42,782 nt of DNA, from NCBI GenBank assembly GCA_020848905.1, contig JADLHG010000055.1, positions 1 through 42,782 of the forward strand, read 5' to 3'. Positions 9,337-16,972 of this stretch are shown here, piece by piece. Source of the stretch: Deltaproteobacteria bacterium. GTDB taxonomy: Bacteria > Myxococcota_A > Polyangia > GCA-2747355 > JADLHG01. The notes beneath the pieces are model-generated. The model did not search any database. It saw nothing but the letters and a program-made list of their open reading frames with translations, and was not told the origin of the DNA. The position numbers and the translations under genes were made by a program. Position 1 is the first letter of the stretch. Every line of letters begins with the position of its first letter.

Positions 9337-11672
9337 TCCGCATCGGGCTCGCGCTCCGCGGTGTGGTGCAGGGGGTGGGCTTTCGCCCCTTCGTCTTTCG
9401 CCTCGCTGAGCGAGAGGGGCTGACCGGCCTCGTGCAGAACCTGGGGAGCGAGGTACGGATCGAGGTGCAGGGACTCGCGCCTCGCGTGGCGCGCTTCGAG
9501 CACGCGCTCGGGAGCGAGCTCCCCGCGGCGGCCCGCATCGTATCGGTCGCGCGGACTGCGCTCCCGCTGTGCGATGAACCGGGTTTCGCGATCCGCCCGA
9601 GCGAGCGCGCGCCGCACGTGCGTCCGGCCCTGCCGACGGACCTCGCGACCTGCCCCGCCTGTCGCGCGGAGGTGCTCTCGCCCGCCGAGAGGCGGCACGG
9701 TTACCCCTTCGCGAGCTGCACGGCCTGCGGCCCTCGGTACACCATCGTCGAGGCCCTCCCCTACGATCGCGCCTCGACCAGCATGCGCGGCTTTTCGCTC
9801 TGCGCCGCCTGTCGGCGCGAGTTCGACGACCCGCGGGATCGGCGCTTTCACGCTCAGCCGATCGCCTGCCCGATCTGCGGGCCCGCGCTCCGGCTGCTCG
9901 ATTCGCGCGGGGTAGAGCTCGTGCGGGGTGCTCCCGCGCTCACGGCCGCGGTGCGACTCCTCGGGCGGGGCGAGATTCTGGCCGCCAAGAGCCTCGGCGG
10001 CTATCAGCTGCTCGTGGACGCCACCGACCCCGGGGCCGTCGCGCGGCTCCGCGCGGGCAAGGGACGCGACGATAAGCCCTTCGCCGTGATGTTCTCGGCG
10101 CCGGAGGCCATGACACCCTGGTGCGACCTCTCGGCCGACGAGCGGGCGGCGCTCTCGTCTCCCGCGGCGCCGATCCTCCTCGCACGGCGTCGAGAGCTTC
10201 CCGACCCATTGCCTCGGACGGCCGGTGGCCTGGCTCTGGAGGCGCTGGCCCCGGGAAACCGCGACCTCGGGGTGATGCTCCCGTCCACGCCGCTCTACCT
10301 CCTTCTGCTCGAAGAGCTCGGGCGGCCGGTGGTCTGCACGAGCGGCAATTTGGCCGAGGAGCCGATGTGCACCGACGAGCCGGAGGCGCTCGCTCGCCTC
10401 GGAAAGCTCGCCGACGCCTTTCTGGTCCACGACCGTCCGATCGTGCGCCCCGTGGACGACTCGGTCGTGCGCGTGACCGGCGCCGGTCCGCAGCTCGTGC
10501 GGCGCGCCCGCGGCTACGCCCCGCTCCCTCTGCCTCTCGCGCGGGCGGGACGCGAGGCGTGCGTCCTGGCCCTCGGGGCGGAGCTGAAGAGCACCGTGGC
10601 GCTCCTCCTCGGGGAGGAGGCCGTGGTGAGCCAGCACCTCGGCGACCTGCGCTCCGCTGGCGGGGCGCGGCTCCTCGCGCGCACGGTGGACGACCTGCTC
10701 GGCTTCTTCGCCGCGCGCCCCGAGCTCCTCGTCTGCGACCTCCACCCGGACTACGCCTCGAGCCGCCTGGCCGAGAAGCTCGCGACCGCGCACGGCGTGC
10801 CGCTCCTCCGCGCGCAGCACCACCACGCCCACGTCGCGGCCGTGATGGCCGAGCACGCGCTCGAAGGACCGGTGCTCGGGCTGGCCTGGGACGGAGCGGG
10901 CCTCGGCTCCGACGGCACCCTGTGGGGGGGAGAGGCCCTGGTCGTGGAGCGCGCGGGCTTTTCGCGCGTCGCGCACCTCGAGCCCTTTCCGCTCCCCGGT
11001 GGCGAGCGTGCCTTTCGCGAGCCGTGGCGCGCGGCGCTGGGGCTGCTCTTCGCACACGCCCCCGAGCTGGCCTCGTCGTTCGCGGCCGAGGTCCTCCCGG
11101 CTCCCGAGGCTGCGCTGCTCCTCGAGACGCTCCGGAGCGGGGTCGCCTCTCCCCGCACGAGCAGCGTCGGGCGGCTCTTCGACGCGGTGGCCGCGCTCGC
11201 CGGTCTTCGCACGGGCCCGAGCTACGAAGGTCAGGCCGCGCTGCTCCTCGAGCAGGCAGCCCGCGAGGTGGGCCCGGTCGAGCCTTACCCGCTCCCCCTC
11301 GGAGACGGGCCACCCATGGTGGCCTCGCTCGGTCCGTTCGTCGACGCGCTCCTCGCCGAGCGGCGCCGCCACGCTGCCCCCTCGGTGCTCGCCGCGCGCC
11401 TGCACGAGACGCTGGCCGCCCTCGCCGAGGCCATCGCCGCCCGCGTCGGGCTCGAGCCGGTGGTCCTCGCGGGGGGCTGCTTCCTGAACGAGCGACTCAC
11501 CGCGCGCACGCGCGAACGGCTGCTCGCGCGAGGACACCAGGTCTACCTGTCACGCGATTTCCCCCCCGGGGACGGCGCCATCTCGCTCGGTCAGGCGCGC
11601 CTCGGGGACTGGTCGCTCGACGGAGCGCGGGCCGTCTACGTCGAAACCTCGCGCACGAGCTCGTCGAGGTAG
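9333..11672 (+). CDS. hypF: Carbamoyltransferase HypF
   Basis: HypF makes the carbamoyl group that becomes the cyanide ligands of the NiFe site. The 779-residue protein has the full family order: acylphosphatase domain (GVVQGVGFRPF, start of protein), two Cys4 zinc fingers (CPACRAE to CTACG, then CAACRRE to CPICG), a YrdC-like domain, and a Kae1-like domain with the metal-binding HHHAH motif in AQHHHAHVAAVMAEH and GGCFLNE near the end. It closes the hydrogenase operon. hypA, B, C, D and E are not in the window and must lie elsewhere. The last 37 bp overlap the convergent HD gene. Confidence 0.95.
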   Translation: MIRIGLALRGVVQGVGFRPFVFRLAEREGLTGLVQNLGSEVRIEVQGLAPRVARFEHALGSELPAAARIVSVARTALPLCDEPGFAIRPSERAPHVRPALPTDLATCPACRAEVLSPAERRHGYPFASCTACGPRYTIVEALPYDRASTSMRGFSLCAACRREFDDPRDRRFHAQPIACPICGPALRLLDSRGVELVRGAPALTAAVRLLGRGEILAAKSLGGYQLLVDATDPGAVARLRAGKGRDDKPFAVMFSAPEAMTPWCDLSADERAALSSPAAPILLARRRELPDPLPRTAGGLALEALAPGNRDLGVMLPSTPLYLLLLEELGRPVVCTSGNLAEEPMCTDEPEALARLGKLADAFLVHDRPIVRPVDDSVVRVTGAGPQLVRRARGYAPLPLPLARAGREACVLALGAELKSTVALLLGEEAVVSQHLGDLRSAGGARLLARTVDDLLGFFAARPELLVCDLHPDYASSRLAEKLATAHGVPLLRAQHHHAHVAAVMAEHALEGPVLGLAWDGAGLGSDGTLWGGEALVVERAGFSRVAHLEPFPLPGGERAFREPWRAALGLLFAHAPELASSFAAEVLPAPEAALLLETLRSGVASPRTSSVGRLFDAVAALAGLRTGPSYEGQAALLLEQAAREVGPVEPYPLPLGDGPPMVASLGPFVDALLAERRRHAAPSVLAARLHETLAALAEAIAARVGLEPVVLAGGCFLNERLTARTRERLLARGHQVYLSRDFPPGDGAISLGQARLGDWSLDGARAVYVETSRTSSSR

Positions 11673-12307
11673 GCGCGCAGCGCGGTGTGGCGGCGCGCGG
11701 CCTCCTTGCGGGCCGACGGGTAGTGCATCCCCTCGGCGAGCTTGAGGAGCTTGAGCTGGAAGTGGTCCGCGGCCTGTCGCAGGTCGTCGAGCGGACGATC
11801 GAGCAGCGCCCCCGGGTCCGTCGGATGATAGAGGCGCACGGCCTTCCCGGCCGAGGCCATGCGCTGGGCCGTGGCGAAGACCCGCGCCACGCCCACCGCG
11901 CCGATCGCATCCAGGCGATCCGCGTCCTGCAGCACGGTGCCGAGCTCCGAGGTGGCCGCCCGACCGCGCGACCAGCTGCAGGTGCGCACGGCCTCGACCA
12001 CCGCCGCGACCTCGCGGTCGCTGTAGCCGACGAGCCGCAGGAGCGCCCGCGCCTCCTCGGCGGACCGCTCCGACGCGTACGGTCGATCCTTCTCGTGCTT
12101 CGGCACGTCCACGAGGTCGTGCACCAGCGCCGCGGCCCCGGCCAGATCGGGGTCCACGCCCGCCTCAGGGGCGAGGCGCGTGGCCCACTGGTGGACCCGC
12201 AAAAGGTGATAGACATCGTGCGCCACGTCGTCACGCGGTGAACGGGGCGCCACGAGTTCCCACAACCGGCGATGACGTTCGTGGCTCTGCGGTAATGGCT
12301 CGGGCAT
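11636..12307 (-). CDS. HD-domain metal-dependent phosphohydrolase
   Basis: This 223-residue cytoplasmic protein has the HD superfamily ligands: His in AHDVYHLLRVH, the HD pair in ALVHDLVDVPK, and Asp in LQDADRLDAIGAVG. The last motif is typical of the YedJ-like group of small HD hydrolases, whose substrates are poorly defined. I chose the ATG at 12307, which is preceded by GGTGGAG about 8 nt upstream; the frame is open 105 bp further but that stretch is low-complexity. It converges on hypF with a 37-bp overlap, and is divergent from the Kazal gene. Confidence 0.88.
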   Translation of the reverse strand: MPEPLPQSHERHRRLWELVAPRSPRDDVAHDVYHLLRVHQWATRLAPEAGVDPDLAGAAALVHDLVDVPKHEKDRPYASERSAEEARALLRLVGYSDREVAAVVEAVRTCSWSRGRAATSELGTVLQDADRLDAIGAVGVARVFATAQRMASAGKAVRLYHPTDPGALLDRPLDDLRQAADHFQLKLLKLAEGMHYPSARKEAARRHTALRAYLDELVREVST

Positions 12308-12420
12308 CGGACGGGCTCCACCAGACGTTGGCGAGGCGGAGCATTCCCCCAAGTCGGCCCGCGTTGCAAGGGGTGCCTCAGTTTTCCATGGGCCCCGGGA
12401 TCCGGGCGTCACGTTTCCCG

Positions 12421-12443
12421 CCGGGGGTGCCCCGAGACCCCGG
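12421..12443. promoter_or_regulatory. Inverted repeat upstream of sigma-54 promoter
   Basis: CCGGGG and CCCCGG flank an 11-nt spacer, about 45-65 bp upstream of the -24 element at 12486. Activators of sigma-54 bind inverted repeats upstream of such promoters, so this could be an enhancer site. GC-rich repeats are common by chance here, so confidence is low. Confidence 0.2.
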
Positions 12444-12485
12444 TCTAACCCGGCACACAGATTTCAGGCCCCGCGTCCGGCCATC

Positions 12486-12501
12486 TGGCATGCTGGTTGC
12501 T
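12486..12501 (+). promoter_or_regulatory. Candidate sigma-54 (-24/-12) promoter of Kazal gene
   Basis: TGGCATGCTGGTTGCT matches the sigma-54 consensus TGGCACG-N4-TTGCW with one mismatch and exact 10-nt spacing between GG and GC. The start site would fall near 12512, 33 nt before an ATG that has a GGAGG ribosome site. A TATAAT also occurs at 12507-12512 with a poor -35 (CTGGCA), so a sigma-70 promoter is the alternative. Confidence 0.6.
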
Positions 12502-12544
12502 CTCTCTATAATGATCGACCGTGACGCACTCCGTGGAGGTCTCG

Positions 12545-14290
12545 ATGCGCACCCGTGATCGACGTCGGCTCCTGATCGCCCTGCCGCTGGCCCTCGGCCT
12601 CTCGGCCTGCGGTCGCGCCCCTCTCCCCGCGCTCTGCGAGGATCCGAGCCCCGTCTGCGGCGTGGACGGGCAGACCTACTACTCGCGCTGCGAGGCCGAG
12701 CTCGCCGGGGTGACCCTGGCGCACAAGGGCGCCTGCCCCTCGAACGGCCCGGACGGCGGCGTCACCGACGGGAGCTCGTCGGACGCCGACGCCGGGCCCC
12801 TGCCCGACGGTCGCACAGGCTGCCGCAGCAGCGCGGACTGCGACCCCTCGAACAACGAGTACTGTCGGTTCGAGGTCAACTGCGGCAAGACCGGCGGCGG
12901 CATCTGCGTGCAGCGGGCCCGCGCCTGTCCCGCGATCTACTCCCCCGTCTGCGGCTGCGACGGCAAGACCTACGGCAACGACTGTGAGGCCCGCGGCGCC
13001 GGCATGAACGTGTCCCGCAAGGGAGCCTGCGAAGATCCGCCGCCGCCCCCGCCGCCCCCGCCGCCCCCGCCGCCCCCGCCGCCCCCGCCGCCCCCCGGCT
13101 GCTGGTCGAACAAGGAATGCGGCGCCACGGCCGGCCAGTTCTGCCTGCTCGACGCGAGCTGCGGCGCGATGAACCCGGGCAAGTGCGTCGCACGTCCGAA
13201 GGGCTGCGCCGCGATCTACGACCCGGTCTGCGGCTGCGACGGCAAGGACTACGGCAACGAGTGCGCCGCGCAGATGAGCGGGGTCTCCGTCCGCTCGAGA
13301 GGCCGCTGCAACCAGCCGTCGGTCTGCAAGAGCAGCATGGAGTGCGGCCCGAACCAGTTCTGCGCCCAGGATTCGAGCTGCGGCATGAACGGTCCCGGCA
13401 AGTGCGCACCCCGGCCGCAGGGCTGTCCCGAGTACTACGCCCCCGTCTGCGGCTGCGACGGCAGGACCTACGGCAACGACTGCGAGGCCAACAGCGCCGG
13501 CACCTCGGTGGCGCGCAAGGGGGCGTGCAACACCCCTTCGAGCTGCAAGAGTAACGCGGACTGCGGCTACGGCGCGCCGATGTACTGCAACCTGGATGGT
13601 CACTGCGGCAAGATGGGGCCCGGCACCTGCGCGCCTCGCACCGGGAACTGCCCCAAGATCCTCGCCCAGGTCTGCGGCTGCGACGGCAAGACCTACGACA
13701 ACGACTGCCTCGCGCACGCCGCCGGCACCTCCATCGCGCAGAAGGGCCCCTGCGGCCCGCCGCCCTGCAAGGACAACGTGGAGTGCATGCACCTCAAGAA
13801 CGGGTACTGCCACTCCGACTTCGGCTGCGGCGCGCAGGGCGGAGGAGTGTGCAAGACCCGCCCCTCGAGCTGCACGGGGGAGTACCTGCCGGTCTGCGGC
13901 TGCGACAACGTCACGTACAGCAATCCCTGCGGCGCCAACGCGAACGGGGTCTCGGTGGCCAGCCGCGGGGCGTGCTCGCCGACGACCACCAGCTGCGACC
14001 AGCTCAGCGCCGCGTACCAGGTGGCCGTGAAGCAGGGCAAGAGCTGCAACGCCGCCCTTTCGAGCCCGCAGTGCACCGTGATGGTTCCGGACAGCCTGCA
14101 GTGCGGCTGCATGACCATGGTGGACTCGCGCAACACGCTCGCCGTGCAGGCCATCACCTACGTGCAGCAGCTCTGGAAGCAGCAGGGGTGCCTCTCGGTC
14201 CCCTGCACCAAGCCCTGCCGGCCGGTTCAGGCGGGGATCTGCGTGGCCGGGTCGTCGGGAACCGCGGGGACCTGCCAGGACCGGCCGTAG
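12545..14290 (+). CDS. Lipoprotein with six Kazal-type inhibitor domains
   Basis: The 581-residue protein begins with a lipoprotein signal ending in LSAC, then carries six Kazal-type repeats recognisable by PVCG(C)DG.TY.N.C and a closing G.C. Kazal domains are canonical serine protease inhibitors. From repeat 2 on, each is preceded by a second Cys-rich module (C-x4-DC, YC, CG, G.C), giving a repeated pair. A run of 20 prolines separates repeats 2 and 3. A C-terminal Cys-rich domain of about 100 residues follows the last Kazal. The ATG at 12545 is set by GGAGG five bases upstream. A likely role is protection of the cell surface from its own or foreign proteases; that is inference. Confidence 0.92.
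   Translation: MRTRDRRRLLIALPLALGLSACGRAPLPALCEDPSPVCGVDGQTYYSRCEAELAGVTLAHKGACPSNGPDGGVTDGSSSDADAGPLPDGRTGCRSSADCDPSNNEYCRFEVNCGKTGGGICVQRARACPAIYSPVCGCDGKTYGNDCEARGAGMNVSRKGACEDPPPPPPPPPPPPPPPPPPPPGCWSNKECGATAGQFCLLDASCGAMNPGKCVARPKGCAAIYDPVCGCDGKDYGNECAAQMSGVSVRSRGRCNQPSVCKSSMECGPNQFCAQDSSCGMNGPGKCAPRPQGCPEYYAPVCGCDGRTYGNDCEANSAGTSVARKGACNTPSSCKSNADCGYGAPMYCNLDGHCGKMGPGTCAPRTGNCPKILAQVCGCDGKTYDNDCLAHAAGTSIAQKGPCGPPPCKDNVECMHLKNGYCHSDFGCGAQGGGVCKTRPSSCTGEYLPVCGCDNVTYSNPCGANANGVSVASRGACSPTTTSCDQLSAAYQVAVKQGKSCNAALSSPQCTVMVPDSLQCGCMTMVDSRNTLAVQAITYVQQLWKQQGCLSVPCTKPCRPVQAGICVAGSSGTAGTCQDRP
13037..13096 (+). repeat. Tandem CCGCCCCCG microrepeat coding 20 prolines
   Basis: Sixty bases built almost entirely from a CCG/CCC alternation encode an uninterrupted run of 20 Pro between Kazal domains 2 and 3. 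The regular 9-bp unit suggests slippage-prone DNA, so the linker length may vary between strains. Confidence 0.85.
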
Positions 14291-14449
14291 CGCCCGTTTG
14301 CGCAGCCACCGGAGGCAAGATCCTCCGAGCACCAGGTAACCGGCGGCGCAACCGATTCTCCGCATTTCGTGGCCGACGCGGTGGTCAGCAGGCGGGGTCT
14401 TCAAGCCCCGGGATCGTGAAACAATGGTGGATTCTTGCGCCCTCGGGCG

Positions 14450-14465
14450 CGGCACGCCAGTTGCT
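14450..14465 (+). promoter_or_regulatory. Candidate sigma-54 promoter before the M23 gene
   Basis: CGGCACGCCAGTTGCT matches TGGCACG-N4-TTGCW except for the first base, with the required 10-nt GG to GC distance. The predicted start site near 14476 is only about 2 nt before the ATG chosen for the next gene. Either that mRNA is leaderless, translation starts further on, or the match is fortuitous. Confidence 0.4.
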
Positions 14466-14477
14466 CTCACCTCATGC

Positions 14478-15209
14478 ATGAGGCTAGCGGTACCCTCGCG
14501 GCGCCCCGGGCGGTCCTGGCTCGTCGTGGGCCTGCTTTGCGGAGGCCTCGCCTCGGCCCCGGGCTGCTCCGGCACCCTGCGCGGAGGCCTGCTGGGCGAG
14601 GAAGGTGCCTCCGACGGAGGGCCGGGGTCCATCGGCGTCGCGGACGGACGGACCACCGGGCGCGCTGACCTGAGAGCACCGGCCGACCTCGCGGCCCGCG
14701 ACGGCTCCCCACGCCGCAACCCCTCCGACGCCGCGCCGGCCAAGCGGCGGCTCACGGTGACGGAGATCGTGGGCGGCGCCTACTCCGTCGTGCAGCCCTA
14801 CGGCTACACGACCTTCAACGGCGGCTACGAGTACTGCCAGGGGTACGGGCACTGGGACGCGAGCCGCATCGTGCACTGCGGGAGCGACATCACCCTGGCG
14901 CGTGGAACCAAGCTCTACGCGATGGAGGACGCGACGGTCACCGAGTCGGGCGGCACGGGCTACTTCGCCGACAGCCAGAACGCCGCCGCAGGCGAGCTCA
15001 GGATGCGCCTCTCCGACGGGACGGAGGTCATCTACGGGCACTGCTCCAGGATCCTCGTGACCACGGGCGCGCGCGTGACGCTCGGCCAGGAGGTCGCCGA
15101 GAGCGGCACCCAGAACGGACCGCACCTGCACCTCGAGGTCCGCCGGCCCGACAAGACCTGCACGTACAAGGCCTGTACCGTAGACCCGATCACCTTCTTC
15201 GGACCCTGA
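14478..15209 (+). CDS. M23 (LytM-type) peptidase, exported
   Basis: The 243-residue protein has an N-terminal signal with a Cys at residue 30 (SAPGC, an imperfect lipobox), a low-complexity Gly/Asp/Arg linker, and an M23 peptidase domain from about residue 95. The zinc ligands are all visible: H133 and D137 in HCGSD, and H218 in HLHLE; H188 in YGH and H216 supply the catalytic pair. M23 enzymes cleave peptidoglycan cross-links, so it probably works in the envelope. The ATG at 14478 places basic residues before the hydrophobic core; an ATG at 14424 is possible but would lie upstream of the candidate sigma-54 promoter. Confidence 0.88.
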   Translation: MRLAVPSRRPGRSWLVVGLLCGGLASAPGCSGTLRGGLLGEEGASDGGPGSIGVADGRTTGRADLRAPADLAARDGSPRRNPSDAAPAKRRLTVTEIVGGAYSVVQPYGYTTFNGGYEYCQGYGHWDASRIVHCGSDITLARGTKLYAMEDATVTESGGTGYFADSQNAAAGELRMRLSDGTEVIYGHCSRILVTTGARVTLGQEVAESGTQNGPHLHLEVRRPDKTCTYKACTVDPITFFGP

Positions 15210-15231
15210 GGGCGGGCTAGGGCTAGCTGGT

Positions 15232-16752
15232 TCAGGGCGCGAGGAGCTGCCAGCTCTCGTAGTAGTGCACCGCCACGCCGGCCATCGCCACGTTGCCGAC
15301 GTAGGCCTGTCGTGTCGCGCCGAGCGCCGCGTTCATCGCCCCCTCGCCCTCCTCGCAGAAGGTGAGCTGGTCGCCCAGGTTGCACTGCGTCTCCACCCCC
15401 ACCACGGCCTGCTTGCAGACCGCCTCGGCGTACCCCAGCTCGCTCGCGGCGAGGTCGATAAGCCCCCCGCCGCCCGTGGCGAAGTCGCGGTAGTCCATGA
15501 TGACCACCCGGTCCACGAGGTCGAGCACCCACTTGTGGAGCGGGCGCGTCGCGCCAGCGCGCGTGACCTGCACCGTGTCGTACCAGAAGGGAACGTCCAC
15601 CGCGAGCGCGAGGCCGCTGCCCGCCACGGCCTGGGCAAGCCCCTCGAGCAGGTCCAGGTACTGGTTGGCGATGCCGTTGCGGTCGGTATTCCACTCGGGG
15701 AGGAGGTACGGCTCGACGTCGAAGTGCACGGCGGTGGGCTTCGCGCCCGACAGCGACTGCACGTAGCTCACCGACGCCCGCGCGAGCGCCAGAGCCTGCT
15801 CGTGGCTGGCGGCCCGCGCCCAGCTCGGCGCGCCGAAGAGGAGTTCGACCTTAAGGTTCTGGGCCGCGGCGCTCTGGACTAGGTCCGTCAGCGTGGCCGG
15901 CTGCGCCGCGACGAGGGCCTCGCTCTCCACGTAGATCGCACTCACGGACCTGCCCGCGGCGAAGGCCAGCAGCCCCGGCTTGGTCGCCTGGTCGTAGCTC
16001 CAGACCCAGAGACCGCGACCGTCGGCGTCCGCGGGAGCCCCGCAGGTCGTCGTCGTCGTCGAGGCCGCGTTCGACGCCGGGCCCGCGCCGCAGGCGTTGT
16101 AGGGGCGCACGCGATAGGTGACCGCCGTGCCCTGCGCGAGTCCGGCGTCCGTGTAGGTCGTGACGTCCGCCCCCACGCTGGCCACCTCGACGAACGTCGC
16201 CCCGTCGGCGCTGCGCTCGATCTTGAAGCCCGACTCGCTCGCCGAGTCGTCGCTCCAGCTCAGATCGGCCTGCGTAGCGTAGGTCCGCTGGATCGCCAGC
16301 GTCGGCGCCGCGAGGGCCGGCAGCGTGGTCGTCGGGCTCGCGGTCTGCGCATACGCCGAATAGAGCGTCGGAGAGCCCTTGACGTAGGCTCGCACGCGGT
16401 AGAAGTAGGCCGCTCCCGCCGTCAGGCCCCTGCTCGTATAGCGCGTCACGTTCGCCCCCACGGACGCGATCTGAGTAAAGCTCACGCCGTCGACGCTGCG
16501 CTCGACGCGAAAGCCCGTCTCGTCGTTCGCGTTGTCAGTCCAGGTGAGCTCGATCGCGCACTGCGAGCGGGCCGACGCCGCGAGGTCCGTGGGAGCCGCG
16601 GGGGGCGCGCTCACCCGGTAGGTCACCCGCCCCGTCGACTCCTCGTCGAAGGCGCTCTCCACGCCCCCGCACCCTCCGACGAGCGCCACGACCGCCACGC
16701 TCGCCCAACCAGCACCCGCCTTCCACAGCCCACGCGCCCGTCGCAGCTTCAT
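15232..16752 (-). CDS. Lipoprotein with two Fn3 domains and a TIM-barrel-like domain
   Basis: The 506-residue protein has a lipoprotein signal (ALVGGC, Cys28), then two fibronectin type III domains (about 45-135 and 140-235), each with the ELTWTDN/DLSWSDD strand and a closing TYRVRAY-like strand. The remaining 260 residues read like a barrel-fold hydrolase: GLWVWSYDQ at its start, AIYVESEAL, VELLFGAPSW, FDVEPYLLPEW and VVIMDYRDF at strand ends, with acidic residues where glycosidases have theirs. I cannot name a glycoside hydrolase family. GGAGG lies 13 nt before this ATG; an in-frame ATG at 16800 is an alternative start. It is divergent from the CoA-transferase. Confidence 0.85.
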   Translation of the reverse strand: MKLRRARGLWKAGAGWASVAVVALVGGCGGVESAFDEESTGRVTYRVSAPPAAPTDLAASARSQCAIELTWTDNANDETGFRVERSVDGVSFTQIASVGANVTRYTSRGLTAGAAYFYRVRAYVKGSPTLYSAYAQTASPTTTLPALAAPTLAIQRTYATQADLSWSDDSASESGFKIERSADGATFVEVASVGADVTTYTDAGLAQGTAVTYRVRPYNACGAGPASNAASTTTTTCGAPADADGRGLWVWSYDQATKPGLLAFAAGRSVSAIYVESEALVAAQPATLTDLVQSAAAQNLKVELLFGAPSWARAASHEQALALARASVSYVQSLSGAKPTAVHFDVEPYLLPEWNTDRNGIANQYLDLLEGLAQAVAGSGLALAVDVPFWYDTVQVTRAGATRPLHKWVLDLVDRVVIMDYRDFATGGGGLIDLAASELGYAEAVCKQAVVGVETQCNLGDQLTFCEEGEGAMNAALGATRQAYVGNVAMAGVAVHYYESWQLLAP

Positions 16753-16883
16753 CTCGGGTGTGATGCCTCCCTGCAGCGTCTGCCGTAGCTCCGAGGTATG
16801 CATCCCTCGCACCAGCCGCGCGGCGGAGAGGGCGTGCCACCTTTCGGTCGGTTACCGTCCGCAACGCCCGAAATACGACAGGA

Positions 16884-16905
16884 ACACCCCCCGGAGCTGG
16901 GGTGT
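16884..16905. promoter_or_regulatory. Inverted repeat in divergent intergenic region
   Basis: ACACCCC and GGGGTGT form a perfect 7-bp inverted repeat around an 8-nt spacer, within the 220-bp gap between the divergent Fn3 lipoprotein and CoA-transferase genes. It could be an operator or hairpin. No clear -35/-10 pair was seen beside it. Confidence 0.3.
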
Positions 16906-16972
16906 CGAGACTCCAGGCTCCTCGGCCACGACGCCTCTTGCCCCCGCCCCGCGCCTCGCTGATGCTCCCGCC

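Noticed and set aside
10121-12241. 706-codon plus-strand frame over hypF and the HD gene
   Set aside because: Arg/Ala/Pro-rich composition without motifs; it overlaps two recognisable genes in other frames.
13037-13096. Sequence artefact or non-coding microsatellite
   Set aside because: The frame stays open through it and Kazal domains continue on both sides in the same frame.
14425-14440. TGGTGG...TTGC as sigma-54 promoter of the M23 gene
   Set aside because: Only 9 nt separate GG and GC; the required spacing is 10.
15216-15227. GCTAGGGCTAGC as terminator between convergent genes
   Set aside because: Arms of 5 bp around a 2-nt centre cannot form a stable hairpin, and no T-tract follows.
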